Part shown: positions 33,819 to 55,182 of the stretch, one piece after another
How positions within the stretch are numbered: position 1 is the first letter of the stretch
How the letters are laid out: every line of letters starts with the position of its first letter
DNA from: Ciona savignyi
Taxonomy: Eukaryota; Chordata; Ascidiacea; Phlebobranchia; Cionidae
Direction: 5' to 3'
DNA length: 64,000 nt
Assembly (NCBI GenBank): GCA_000149265.1
Contig: CH003106.1
Span: 366,634-430,633 of the forward strand
The notes under the pieces: generated by a model
Database searches by the model: none
The model's input: the letters and a program-made list of their open reading frames with translations, nothing else
Told to the model about the DNA's origin: nothing
Translations under genes and position numbers: made by a program

Positions 33819-34368
33819 GACATATTCTCAAAATGGTGGAAATCACAAACCGAACACTATCCTATAACACCGGGTTTCTTTAACTTTTTAAGCCGCGCCC
33901 CCTTGTCACTAATCGTTATGATTCGCGCCCCACCTAATATTAAGCAAATAAAAATTAAGCAGTTATTTATTTGCACACTACTTTGTCAATAAGAAGGATA
34001 TAGCTGTTTGTTAGATACCAATGCTTACCTGAAAGCTAGACAACGATACCTATATTCCAAGCTAAATTCCTAACCAAGTATACTGCAATATTTAAAAAAT
34101 TGCATTTTTTGCTTTAAATTAAACCAGATTTGTAGTCGTGCGGCTTCTGCGGCAAAGTAGAATTTTTTCGACCCGACAGCAAGCGCCGCAAGACCGAGAA
34201 AATTGACGCGTATTGGCGCCCAAGCCGCTCCAAATAGCCGTTGTGGTGATGTATGCATCGACGCTAGAAAACACGCCGTCTGGCCGCGTCGTAAGCACTT
34301 TGCGGCGGCAGCATAATTGTGACATATTCTCAAAATGGTGGAAATCACAAACCGAATACTATCCTATA
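33819..34368. repeat. 48-bp direct repeats flanking 454 bp
   Basis: GACATATTCTCAAAATGGTG and the next 28 bases occur at 33819-33866 and 34321-34368 with one mismatch. The interior starts with GGTTTCTTTAACTTTTTAAG and GCCGCGCCCCC, similar in style to the hAT-like MITE at 33248, and ends in a GC-rich segment. 48 bp is too long for a usual target duplication. Confidence 0.75.
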
Positions 34369-34384
34369 GTACATCCGCCTTTAC

Positions 34385-34740
34385 TGTCCAAATAAACTTA
34401 CCGACGCATGAGCAAAGTACCTTTAGTATTTATTATGGGTTCACATATTGTTTTTCAGATTTATGTCTGTCCGAAATTACCATGAAGTTGTTAAATTCGT
34501 ATAAATTGTGTAATTTATAAATTATTACTGTTTGTATATCTTCAGTAAGTAGACTTACAATGTTATAAACATTTTTTTTACAATTTGGGTAACTAGTTTG
34601 ATAGCTATGATACCTAGAAAATCAAACACCGAAAAAAGAGTAAATGTGTCTTTTACGATGAAATCTCCCCGTATAAAACTCTTTTTAGATTAAGACATAT
34701 ATATATATATATATATATAGATTACCTAGTATATATCAGA
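34385..34740. repeat. Outlying remnant of the gene-family flank and block L; TA microsatellite
   Basis: 34385-34460 matches the upstream flank of gene copies B-I (CCGACGCATGAGCAAAGTAC). 34520-34615 matches block L (CTTCAGTAAGTAGACTTACA). A TA run lies near 34697-34720. The cluster, or material from it, once reached this far. Confidence 0.65.
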
Positions 34741-35033
34741 AAGTTTATTTTGTTTTAAATTTTCCGTACAAACGATCTCAGACGAACCAGACACCCTGCC
34801 ATTCGTTTATTGGTTACAACATATGGGGAATTATATAGGCTGCTTACAACATGTGGGGAAATTTCACAAAAGCAAATAAATTTCACAAAAGAAATTAGGC
34901 TATGTAGACTTATACCATACACAAGTAATTTAAACACATAAAAAATATCCATAAATATTCTTTAGATTTTGTATTCATGTAAACAAAGCAACCCATAACC
35001 TATAGTTCGCTCCAATTAAAAAAACCTTATATT

Positions 35034-35040
35034 TTTATTA
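35034..35040 (-). terminator. AATAAA overlapping the GCLC stop codon
   Basis: The minus strand reads TAATAAA: the GCLC stop codon (35038-35040) shares bases with a canonical polyadenylation hexamer (35034-35039). It is the first hexamer available to this copy; use is unproven. Confidence 0.45.
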
Positions 35041-35879
35041 GCTCATAAATAGTGGGTGTTTTAACACTTCCCCCTTTTCGATTTGATCACACACCATTAG
35101 CAAATCGTAAGCTATTGAATCCGTTACAACTGAATCATGTTTGTATTCCTCATGGTGAAGTACAAATTGCCTTTTCCATTCTGCCGCCGTCAAATATTTA
35201 CCTAAAGAATGCACAGAAGAGAGGATTAATACTGGAGAGTCAACCACTCGTTTAAACACCACTATGTGTAAACCACAATTACTGTATATGCAATAGCTTT
35301 ATGCAATCAGTTAGGGTTTCTGCCACAATCGGTGTATTTTATAGACGTGTATTTCCTTGCTGCTAGCAGAAACGGATTGGTCCCTGAAGTAACAAACCAA
35401 TCTTATTACCCATGTCACGTCAGGACCATGTTATCTGACATTTCAGAAAGTTTTAATTCGAGTGTCGTTTTGTTTCTGCAAGCATACACTGATAACCTCT
35501 AAGGTACCAAACCCAATTTAATTTACATTTGCATTTAAAGAAGTATATTCATGTCAGTTTTTTTTATATATCTACACCTCATTTTCCAATATTTTGTGCT
35601 TAAAGCTAGGTTAAAACCTATGCATTTTTTCTTTAGGATTACGTTGGGGTATATACAACAATTCATATAAAATCACATCTAGACCATATTGGCTAACATT
35701 TTTGAAAATATTAGCCGGATTTTCAAATGCTTTAAGTCTAAACATCCGTTACGTACTTTACCAGGACAAATTTTCAATTCCTTGTATTTCTTACATAATT
35801 TGGTTATAACACAATTGGTTAGAGGAGTGACGTTCCACCAAATCTTATCTAAATTGAAGCTTCTTGTCAAGCTCTGTGC

Positions 35880-36270
35880 TGGGAAAATGCTTATTTCCGA
35901 GAAAAAAGGTCAATTTTGTTTTTCACGGATTCGGGGAATTCCCTTAAGCTTATTGCCAAAAAAATGTTTTAGACTTGTATAAGATATCAGTATGACATAG
36001 CATTCTTTTCAAGATTAGGAATACATGTTTATGGGTATCTTAATTTTAAACTGAATCATTAAAAAAATTCGACCTCGCTGTTTACGGACCTGGGGAATTC
36101 CCTTTGAATTATTAATCAAAATTGTTGCTTCTACATGTCTAGATCATGTTGTCTAACAAATTTAAAGCTTTATTGCTCTTTGATTATCCTTTTGGTAGAT
36201 GTCGGGGTAAAAGGATAGCCTGTCATGCGATTGACGAAAAAAATAAAAAATGGAAAAAACAATATGTTTT
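35880..36270. repeat. Palindrome-ended interspersed repeat units inside the GCLC copy
   Basis: Two degenerate units of the family arrayed at 7.6-9.0 kb (GGGGAATTCCCTTAAGCTTA near 35935; GGGGAATTCCCTTTGAATTA near 36091), the second ending GTCATGCGATTGACGAAAAA and an A-rich tract. They lie in the last intron of the GCLC copy. Confidence 0.65.
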
Positions 36271-37380
36271 TAATAAATACAAAATGGATCATTTTTACCC
36301 GATTAGCTCATCCAGTTAACGTGCTCAACCTTATTAGTTATAGTGTTAAGATCTAAGCCCCTCGTTAACCATTCGGCTACGAACGGTGTCTTGACCCAGT
36401 GCATTAATGGGCGAAACAAAAACAGCAACAACGCCTTTTCCGTTTTAAACATTATTTATTAAAGCATAAGCAACTGGATAAAAGTGCTTGTTATCAAATA
36501 ATAACCGTGTATGAATGCTTTAATATGGATTTCTTAATTAGTCGCGAAAGATTTTACACATCCATCCACCCAGGCGTGTAAACACGCTGTTTCATATAAC
36601 ACGTTATAGACATTTTACCAGACTGCTGAAAACAACATAACTTACCGGTGGCACGTTTGCTGATTAGATTTAAATAAGTGTTTATGATACTCCGAGCTTT
36701 TGTTTCAATTTTAACTGAATCCAAGTAAGTGTGAATTATTGATATTAAACCTGAAAAATCTTCCTGAAATACATTAAATTTTAACTTTAACTAAAAAACA
36801 AGTGAACCCATATTAAATAATAGTACCTACCGTCCCGTTTATAATTGTGTCGACTTTCATCTCAGTATACTGACAAGTAAAGTTTTTATGTTGTGGGCAT
36901 AATTCTGAGAAACCGTTGGTATTAACCTTTACATTTGCAGCATTAGTTTCATTTATATTTTGAGGTTCCTTGAAACACTTAACATTTCTCCGAAAGTAAA
37001 ATTTTTCTGTCATTACTGCGTTGTTTCGTTGCGCCCGATGCATTCCTTCAATAACCTGAAAGATAATTCGTTCAGAAATACAAAAATACATCACCGCTGT
37101 ACGCAAAAAGTTTAACTATACTCACATATGACATTGGTATTACAAAGTCCAATTTATTTGCCAAAATCACCCTGCTGAGTAGCACAACAAAGACAACGTA
37201 TGCGGCGTTTTCGAAGTCTGTAAGTTGTGCTTCGAGAGGACGGAACTCGATTCTCCATCCAATGTCAGAGTCGGGAGGAGGCGGCTTAAACCGAAGGGTT
37301 TGTCAGTTTGTTGACTGAATATTCTGTTTAAACAAATAAAGGTTGTAATTTGTGAGCGATACCATTTGGTTATATGTCCA

Positions 37381-37692
37381 ACAAGTTAGTTGCTTTAGTG
37401 CGACTTTTAACCCAAAGTTTGTATGTTCGAAAATGGTCGCAAACCAGTCGGTTGTGTCTTTTTGCAATGCACTTAACGCACATTGCCTAAACCCAGCGGA
37501 TTAATGGGTTTTACTAAATTAAAGGAAGGTGTGTGTCATACACAACACACTGTAATAGCTCTGGTAACTCGACGATGGGCGGGAGGTAATATTACCGTTG
37601 TATGTGTGTTAACCCTTTTGGTTTTCCCATTCACGAGGAATCATCAACATCCTACCCTATCCTACATCCAATGTAGAAATATATCCTAGGAT
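37381..37692 (+). mobile_element. tRNA-derived SINE
   Basis: Same family as 25795-26080, with a better B box (TGTTCGAAAATGG). Contains TCATACACAACACACTGTAA and CCCATTCACGAGGAATCATC. Inserted upstream of the GCLC exon at 37126-37323. Confidence 0.8.
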
Positions 37693-37869
37693 ACTTATGT
37701 TCCATTCCGTTGAAGGAAAAAAAACACAGAAGCGTTATCAAACGGGCAAACAGATATCGCTGCGTCACCTAATCCACAGGTATTTGGCAATATCCACTTA
37801 GAGCATTGATCAAGGAAACAACCGACAAAGCCAAAACTAGTTTTGATTTAACTAATTTGAAGTGTATAT

Positions 37870-38085
37870 ACGTAACTGGAAAAACGCAATGGGCGTTTAA
37901 CATACGGGCAATCGTCAGATTATATAGCGTCCGCCGTAGGGTTCACAGAGCTATTACAATGTGTTGTCCATGAATGACAATCCTTCAATGTGGTAGATCC
38001 CATCATTCTACTAGGTTCAGGCAATGTCTATAAAGTGCCCAAGAATACAACCGACTCGCGAGACGCACTAGTTAACCAAGCTAAT
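37870..38085 (-). mobile_element. SINE, partial, minus orientation
   Basis: ACGGGCAATCGTCAGATTAT, then TTACAATGTGTTGTCCATGA and CAATGTCTATAAAGTGCCCA, the inverse of the family body. The tRNA-like head is worn. Confidence 0.7.
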
Positions 38086-39340
38086 CTATCTGACAAGTTA
38101 GGATAAGATGTTACATTTAGTTTACAAAACATGATTATTCGATCAAAGTACAACCTAAAATAAGTCATCACTGTGACGAATTTAGCTTTAACTATTAATC
38201 ATTTTACCAAAACTAAACGATTACCAGCAAAGCCAATGTCAATGGATATGAAACAAAATCAGTTGAAGTAAATACAACTTTAGACCTCAAGGTTAATTTT
38301 AAAAATACATGAATAACGTTAATTCTTTCAAGACTTCACGAAATACAACCTAAAACGATACAACATTGCAACACTGTGTGGCCAAGGTCGAACTACTGAA
38401 GTAGTTGGCAGGATCTTAACAGATCAACCCTACAGAACACGAAAAATAGCCCTCCGTAGTTACGCAGTAACTTTGTTACCTCAAAATAGTCCATTCGGTC
38501 CTCCGTCATATTGCTGATTTGTTTCGAAAACAATGTCAATGGATCTCGTATCCATAAATGAGCAATGTGGTTTGCGAGGCGTTCTTCGACACCTGTAGAT
38601 AAAGGATACTGTAAGTATCAACTGGTTGTTAACTGCATTACATGTACCGTAGTTGCCGCAGCAGTTTTCTTTTCATATTTATCCCCGTGAATGGGAATAA
38701 CGCAAGAGGCACGCTAGATGGTAAATATATTTATGTAAACACTAAACTGAAGAAAACGTATCAAACACTTGCCGCGGTCTGCAATAATTCCGGTAATAAT
38801 GCGCACGAGATATATCCGATAAAAGCTGTGTGCTGTTAACGCTCTATCCATTATAGATTATTAAATATAAATTCAATATAGTAACTTAATACATTCATGC
38901 ACCGCTCTTTATACAAAAACGATCTTAGTAAAAAGCCCATTAAATTTTTAAAACTCTGCCCGTAAAAATACATTAAACAGACCTCGTCTCCCCATTTCAG
39001 ATCGTCATTAGGTCGATTGGCTAGCCGGTTGTAGGTGTGCAAGAGACTGCTGAATTCGTAGGGCTTTCACTGCATTGAGGTGAGGAAGAATGTCCGTCCA
39101 CGTCATCGGAGTTCCTTCAAATTTGAGAAAACCCATGTTTTTAATATTAAAATATTTCCAAAGTATGGGAAGCTAGGAAAAAAATAAACAAATTAGAAAG
39201 ATTTTAATGTATTTTCGTATCATACGATTTTAAGTCTGACCGTTGCTGCCTCATTACACTTTCGGAATAAATATATCTCACCGACGATGTGGCCCAGCAT
39301 ATGTTGCTGCACCTGTGCTAGCCTGTGCTTTTTAAACTAA

Positions 39341-39453
39341 AAGCGGAAATTCGTAATTTAACAAAAAAAAACATCTTATCGCATGCGTCTTATACTAAGA
39401 GTGACATTAGTTATCATATATCGCTTTTGTTATTAAATTACGAATTTCCGCTT
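39341..39453. mobile_element. Fold-back MITE, 113 bp
   Basis: Starts AAGCGGAAATTCGTAATTTAA and ends with the exact inverse TTAAATTACGAATTTCCGCTT, so a 21-bp perfect terminal inverted repeat encloses about 70 bp. No coding capacity. Lies just upstream of the GCLC copy's start. Confidence 0.85.
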
Positions 39454-42400
39454 GTAGGGTTTTGTCAAAATGTGTGTCTATTGTTTAATTAAAGTGTCCC
39501 GACGTTTCCATAGCTTATAATAGTGCGATATGACTCCGATAGATCGCAATTCATTTCCTTCACAAAGGTTACTTTAGTCCTGATTAACGGCGGATCCAGT
39601 AAAACACACATTTTAACTAATTCTGGCGATCCTGTCAGGGCAGGAGCGGTGCCTCCAAGAGCTGCGGCCAAAGATTTTAGTTTCTTATTGCTAAGCCACA
39701 CTTTAACACTCTAAAAATTAAAAATGCACGAAATAAACACCCATCACGGCACCACAGGAAACATTACTTAAGTCGTGTGAATAATGTTAAAATTAATTTC
39801 CGTCCCGTGCGACGTAAGTGGAGCAAATCTGTATAGGACGACACTAACAAATTTGCTACATATATGATATATATGTTTATTCATATAGAGGGTGCAATGA
39901 AGATGATTATACATACCCCCAAAGTGATCTTATTAGGAAGTATAAGGGAAGTAACGGTTGTTTGAACTTGATAATTATGCAAAAAGATCTCACGTCTTTT
40001 TTATTGCTCACCGCATTCATGAATTTAAAGCATTTCCCCATACAAAATATAGTTTGTTATCAATTTTTACTTTTGCTATTTTATAAGTATAACCTTATTG
40101 ACATGAGCCACTATTCTTCTATATGCTGATTGTAATGTAAATTGTATTATACATAGCAACCTTTTTCTTTATTTTCTTGATCGCGGTCTGCGTTGGTAGG
40201 GACGGCGTATTTAGCTGCTTCTCGTCGCTTTTAGCCAAAAGTTCACCTTAGACTGTCTTTCTCGTTGCAATGGTCGGTGGCTGATAATATTGACTATATT
40301 CGGCATTTCTGTAAGTTAGTTCATTCTGCTGATTGTTTTTTTTGCTCATTAAAATCACGACAATATGTATCAAATAAGTATTAGTCACGAGGACAGATAA
40401 GGTATAGACTTTATAATTTTAAATTGGGTCGCGTGTTTAATAAAAAGAGCGGAAATTGAATCAGCATTCGCCACAATTGTTTGAAAGGAATTGATATTTA
40501 ATATTTTTTTATTTTGAAACACTGTACTTCTCATTTCGGTCCCTGCTCTCCGCTATTTCCTGCTTGCTTGTCTTTTTAAATCTAGGGGAATTTTCCTTGG
40601 TCGTTAAAAATCGAATCGTTTTTTCAGACATTTAGCTTTCTTGAGATTAGGACTGCTTCAATTTTATTTGGTAAAATATTAGTGTTTTAGGAACTGTTGT
40701 ATAAAAATAGAAACAAAAAATTCATAGGGAAATACGCTAAACATTAAGATTTGAAAAACATGATAGTAACAGGATATACCATGTCGCTTAAAATTCTTCA
40801 AGGAGTTTTAGAATTCAATTAAAACATTACGAATTGTTACAAAACACTAAAGAACGACAACCACGCGCCACAATGTAAAACATTTTTTTATTGTAACCTT
40901 TATGTATATATACATGTGCAAGCATGATCCCTAACTCCATTCGATTTATTTTTATTAACATTCTCTATAATTTGTTTCCGCAAGCAAATACGATGGGCCC
41001 CTGAGTTAACAAACCAAACTTATTTACCACGTTTAGTTAAAAAGTATACACTCTCGTTCAGGGCCGGTTTTTTTCAATACTCCTTCCAAACGATCTCGGA
41101 CGGATAAGACTTCACTGTTCTACGTTAAACAAAAACTATACTTACCAAATTCCGAAATTTTTCCAAGTCATTAAAAAATACATTTTTTTAACATTATTGG
41201 TAAATGAACTAAAGACATACACAATTAATTTCAATCGAGCAATTAGGTTATGCGCTTTGATTTTTACAAAATTAAATGCCGGAAAAGGGGGAAACTATTG
41301 TTTTACGATCATAGGGAATTGTCCAGAAATGAAACCCTAAATTTGGGGTTTTGACATATCTAGGACTTCTAGGTCATGTTATTTAATATATGTTAAAAAA
41401 TAATTTTTATTTTAATGCTCCTTTAAGACGATCTCGGACGGAAAAGACACTTCGTCCTATTTTTGACGAAAATAAAATAACCAAAGATATTTAAAACGAA
41501 ATCTTTCCAATATGTTGAATGAAATTAGAGTTATAGATTGATAAGAATATAATATTCACGTTTTATAGCCCCGTTTTTACAGTTTTAGTAAAACTATTCC
41601 ATTCATGGAGTCCAATGACGTTTATTAATTCAACCGACCAGCTAGCGACTAGTTTCGATTCTTTAACCCTGAAAATGAAAGGCGACGACGGACTAAATCA
41701 CTAAGATATTTGACCCCATAAACGCTTTCATACTTAAATTTTGGAAAAGAAAAACTAAAACCGTGCAACTCGTTGAAAAATAACTAGAACGTCCAATCCA
41801 CCATAAGAAAGTTTTATAAGAACTTAATGGAAAATCAACTGTTTTTTCTCCAAGCATATAAATTTCGTCGCAAATGTTCCGATACATTAAGGTCATGTAA
41901 GCTGCCACTTCTAAACGTTTAATTGCAATTTAAAAGTTTAAAAAACCCATTTCGAACCCATGTCAAGCGTTTTATAAAAATATATTTCCAAAATATGGAG
42001 TTTTTTTTTAATAATTTAAAATGAATACCTGTTTAATATCTTTCGTAAGCAAAATAACATCAGACAAATTTAATTTAAAATGGGACAATTATGTAAGGTG
42101 CTGTGATCGCTAACAAAATCAAAAGCTGAAGAAAAGTAATTTAGTGTTTTACGATTGTAGGGAATTCTTTAGGAGTAAAACACTAAATGTGTTGTGATAA
42201 ATCTAAGCTATGTTTTTACTCCATCTTAAAGTCTTCTATTTGAATTCTCCTTCTAGACGGTTCCGGACGAACAAACATCCATGTCACATGTTTAACGAAA
42301 TATACTTACAAAATTTGAATTTCCCCACTGGGTAATAAGGTTGGGTGTTTAGCACCCCTACTTTATTTAATATATTATCGGGGCAAGTGTATTTGGCTGT

Positions 42401-42960
42401 TCGTCGCTAAACCAAAAGTTCACTTTAGGCTGGCCTTTAACATACAATGTCGCTGCTTGTCTGATTTTTGACGTAAGTAACTAGCAGCATAGAACTCGGA
42501 CTATAGACTAATAGACGCACGCATATATTGAAGGTTATAAACACAACAATATATGGCAAAGATATACCCCGAGGGTAGACTACTTCGACGACTATTTTAA
42601 TTGTGGAATTGAATGGCGTTTTAATTACGAAGTGCGGTGTACTCGTCGTAAATTTTTGTTAGCAAAAATACGTCGTTCACATACGTGTTTTTCAAACAAT
42701 ATACGTGAGCATTATACAAAAACAAGTAGGCCTATAATAATTCTCGAAAGCATGGTGCTATATTCCCTAAAAAAACACAGGTGCTATATTCCCTAAAAAA
42801 ACAAATTCTGGAAAATGTCAATTAGGATTTAACATAGGCTATCTAGGTCATGTCAGTTACTATATTTAAAAGTTTTATTTCGATTTGTTAAATCCTTCCT
42901 GGTGATTTCGGACCGAGAAGACACCGCTGTCAAAGCATTTGACGAAGAAAATCGCAGGAA
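39454..42960. other. Gene-free, repeat-worn stretch
   Basis: Old copies of the palindrome-ended repeat are recognisable near 41300-41480, 42160-42310 and 42780-42960 (GACATATCTAGG..CATGTTA, TTTTTGACGAAAATAAAATA). A related pair of about 90 bp occurs near 40210 and 42380 (CAAAAGTTCACCTTAGACTG against CAAAAGTTCACTTTAGGCTG). Short frames at 39489-39701 and 41693-41908 have no recognisable family. I see no gene. Confidence 0.55.
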
Positions 42961-42967
42961 ATTAATA

Positions 42968-43473
42968 CAGTGGAACCCCGCTTACCTGACCACCTACGGG
43001 ACCGTTATCAAGCGGTCGCGTTATCGGGGTGGTCGTGTTAGTGAACTTTGATTTGGAGCAAGTTGTCGTCATATGCAGCTTAAACGTCTGCATTTTTACT
43101 AAATTTTTACCAAATGCCATTATTTTTATTAAATACTGCAGAATAAATTTAAACAACCGTTAGTACTGAAATTTCTCTTGTAAAAGTCAGTTCTGTTTGC
43201 CACAATTTTCTTATTGTTTTCATCATAAAATAAATTTAACCTTATTATTTTGGTGACAAAGGCTTATTATTTAGCACGTTTGGTCACCTAAGCGGAGTTA
43301 AATTTGAAGTTTTGGACCAAAATATGGCGGTCGTGGTCTGGAAACCGGGGTGGTCGCTTTATTGAAACAGAATGCAATGCATTACCATAGTAAATTATTT
43401 GGGACCGTACTAAAGTGGTCCTGATAATGAGTTGGTCGTGTTATCAAGGTGGTCGTCAAGCGGGGTTTCACTG
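42968..43473. mobile_element. pogo/Tc1-like non-autonomous DNA transposon, 506 bp
   Basis: Left end CAGTGGAACCCCGCTTACCT; right end TCAAGCGGGGTTTCACTG, an imperfect inverted repeat of about 17 bp. Both sub-ends carry GGTCGTG/ACCACC motifs (GGTGGTCGTGTTAGTG near 43030, GGTGGTCGTCAAG near 43450). A TA precedes the left end; the right flank reads CATA, so a TA duplication is likely but mutated. No transposase. Confidence 0.75.
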
Positions 43474-43993
43474 CATATGGACAAACAAGGACCCATCAAA
43501 TTAGGACCAACACTACGCAATACATTAACCACGGTAGACACCAAACTGTGTTTGCAAACATGTTAAAAACAACAAATCATTTTAAATGAAAGAAATTATG
43601 TTGATTAAGTCACCTTTTATTTTCCTTTCCAACATCCCAGATTTTTTGTTTTGGTTTATTTTTTTCGGTGAGCAGTTCGAAAATTCTAATGCGACCGTTA
43701 TTTTTAATCCCAGTGTTGTAAGCAATATATTGATAGAGAGCGGAAATCCCTAAAACTGCGAGGACTAATTCTAACTTTTCACTCAACACTAATCTCAAAT
43801 CCAGAACTAAGCCGAACACTAAGCATAAAACCCCGAATCTTCATTTAGTGACAGGTTTTTTTCCGTTGTCCCGGTTGCCCACGTCGCTCATGTCGCCCCA
43901 GGCGTACTCGTTTTCTCTTTAGCTCCCCGCAAACAAGTATAAAACGACATTTTTTGCAGAAATAAAATTTACTAGCAAAAAGAGCGCAAGAAA

Positions 43994-54785
<10,792 letters not shown>

Positions 54786-55182
54786 TATCAGCGATAACTC
54801 GCAAGACAATCAATCTCAGTAATAAATTGTATTCTTTCTCCTTATCTCTACATTATAAAAGGGTAAAATTAAAGTCAAAGAGAGCATTAAACAAGCACCA
54901 TAATATATATATGAATAAGATACAAAAAATATCTATTTAACACTCAGGTGAACTTAAGCAGATGTACCGGTATGTAACAGTGTTATTGTTTTTCAAAGAA
55001 AGCACCATATCTATAGTATAAAAATAAACTTTTGCTACAAAAATATATCTTCAGCCAAATACACACAACGTACTGAAACATTAATACACAATGTAGTGAT
55101 AATAGGTCAATTATTACACTGTCCATACGCAGTAGTTTGATAAAGCATAAACCATGGGTAATAGAAATAAAACCATGGGTAA
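54786..55182 (-). promoter_or_regulatory. 397-bp IFT57 to ANKRD11/12-like intergenic spacer
   Basis: The spacer from the IFT57 stop to the next gene's ATG has no AATAAA or ATTAAA on the minus strand. Before the ATG there is a pyrimidine-rich run and TAATGTAG with a possible splice acceptor at 54848-54849. That would leave a 5' UTR of about 61 nt and would suit trans-splicing in an operon, but a cis 5' UTR intron or an ordinary promoter is equally possible. Confidence 0.35.

Larger units (their letters stand above)
35038..39136 (-). pseudogene. GCLC: Glutamate-cysteine ligase catalytic subunit, decayed intron-bearing copy
   Basis: GCLC makes gamma-glutamylcysteine, the rate-limiting step of glutathione synthesis. 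Exons readable on the minus strand: 38983-39136 (MGFLKFEGTPMTW to DDLKWGDE), 38480-38592 (LANHIAHLWIRDPLTLF), 37126-37323 ([30 protein letters not shown]), 36831-37055 (RNNAVMTEKFYFRR to VDTIING), 36646-36763 (DFSGLISIIHTYLD to LISKRATG), 35038-35201 (to HPLFMS, TAA). All but the first have good splice sites, and phases agree from the second exon on. Lesions: a one-base surplus near 39040-39050 shifts exon 1; about 300 central residues that should lie between 38592 and 38983 are absent with no N gap; the invariant Trp of STNWQT is TGA at 37303-37305. Retained introns make it a degenerate duplicate, not a processed copy. A functional GCLC is expected elsewhere. Confidence 0.88.

Noticed and set aside
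39489..39701. Minus-strand 70-residue frame (LSNKKLKSLAAALGGTAPAL)
   Set aside because: No recognisable domain, no splice sites in suitable places, isolated in worn repeat DNA; too weak to call.
41693..41908. Minus-strand 71-residue frame
   Set aside because: No family resemblance; length is expected by chance in AT-rich sequence.
42962..43156. Minus-strand 64-residue frame
   Set aside because: Lies within the end of the pogo/Tc1-like element and has no transposase motif.
43610..43819. Minus-strand 69-residue frame below the ANKRD11/12-like stop
   Set aside because: Probably 3' UTR. It includes AT-rich low-complexity sequence and no domain.
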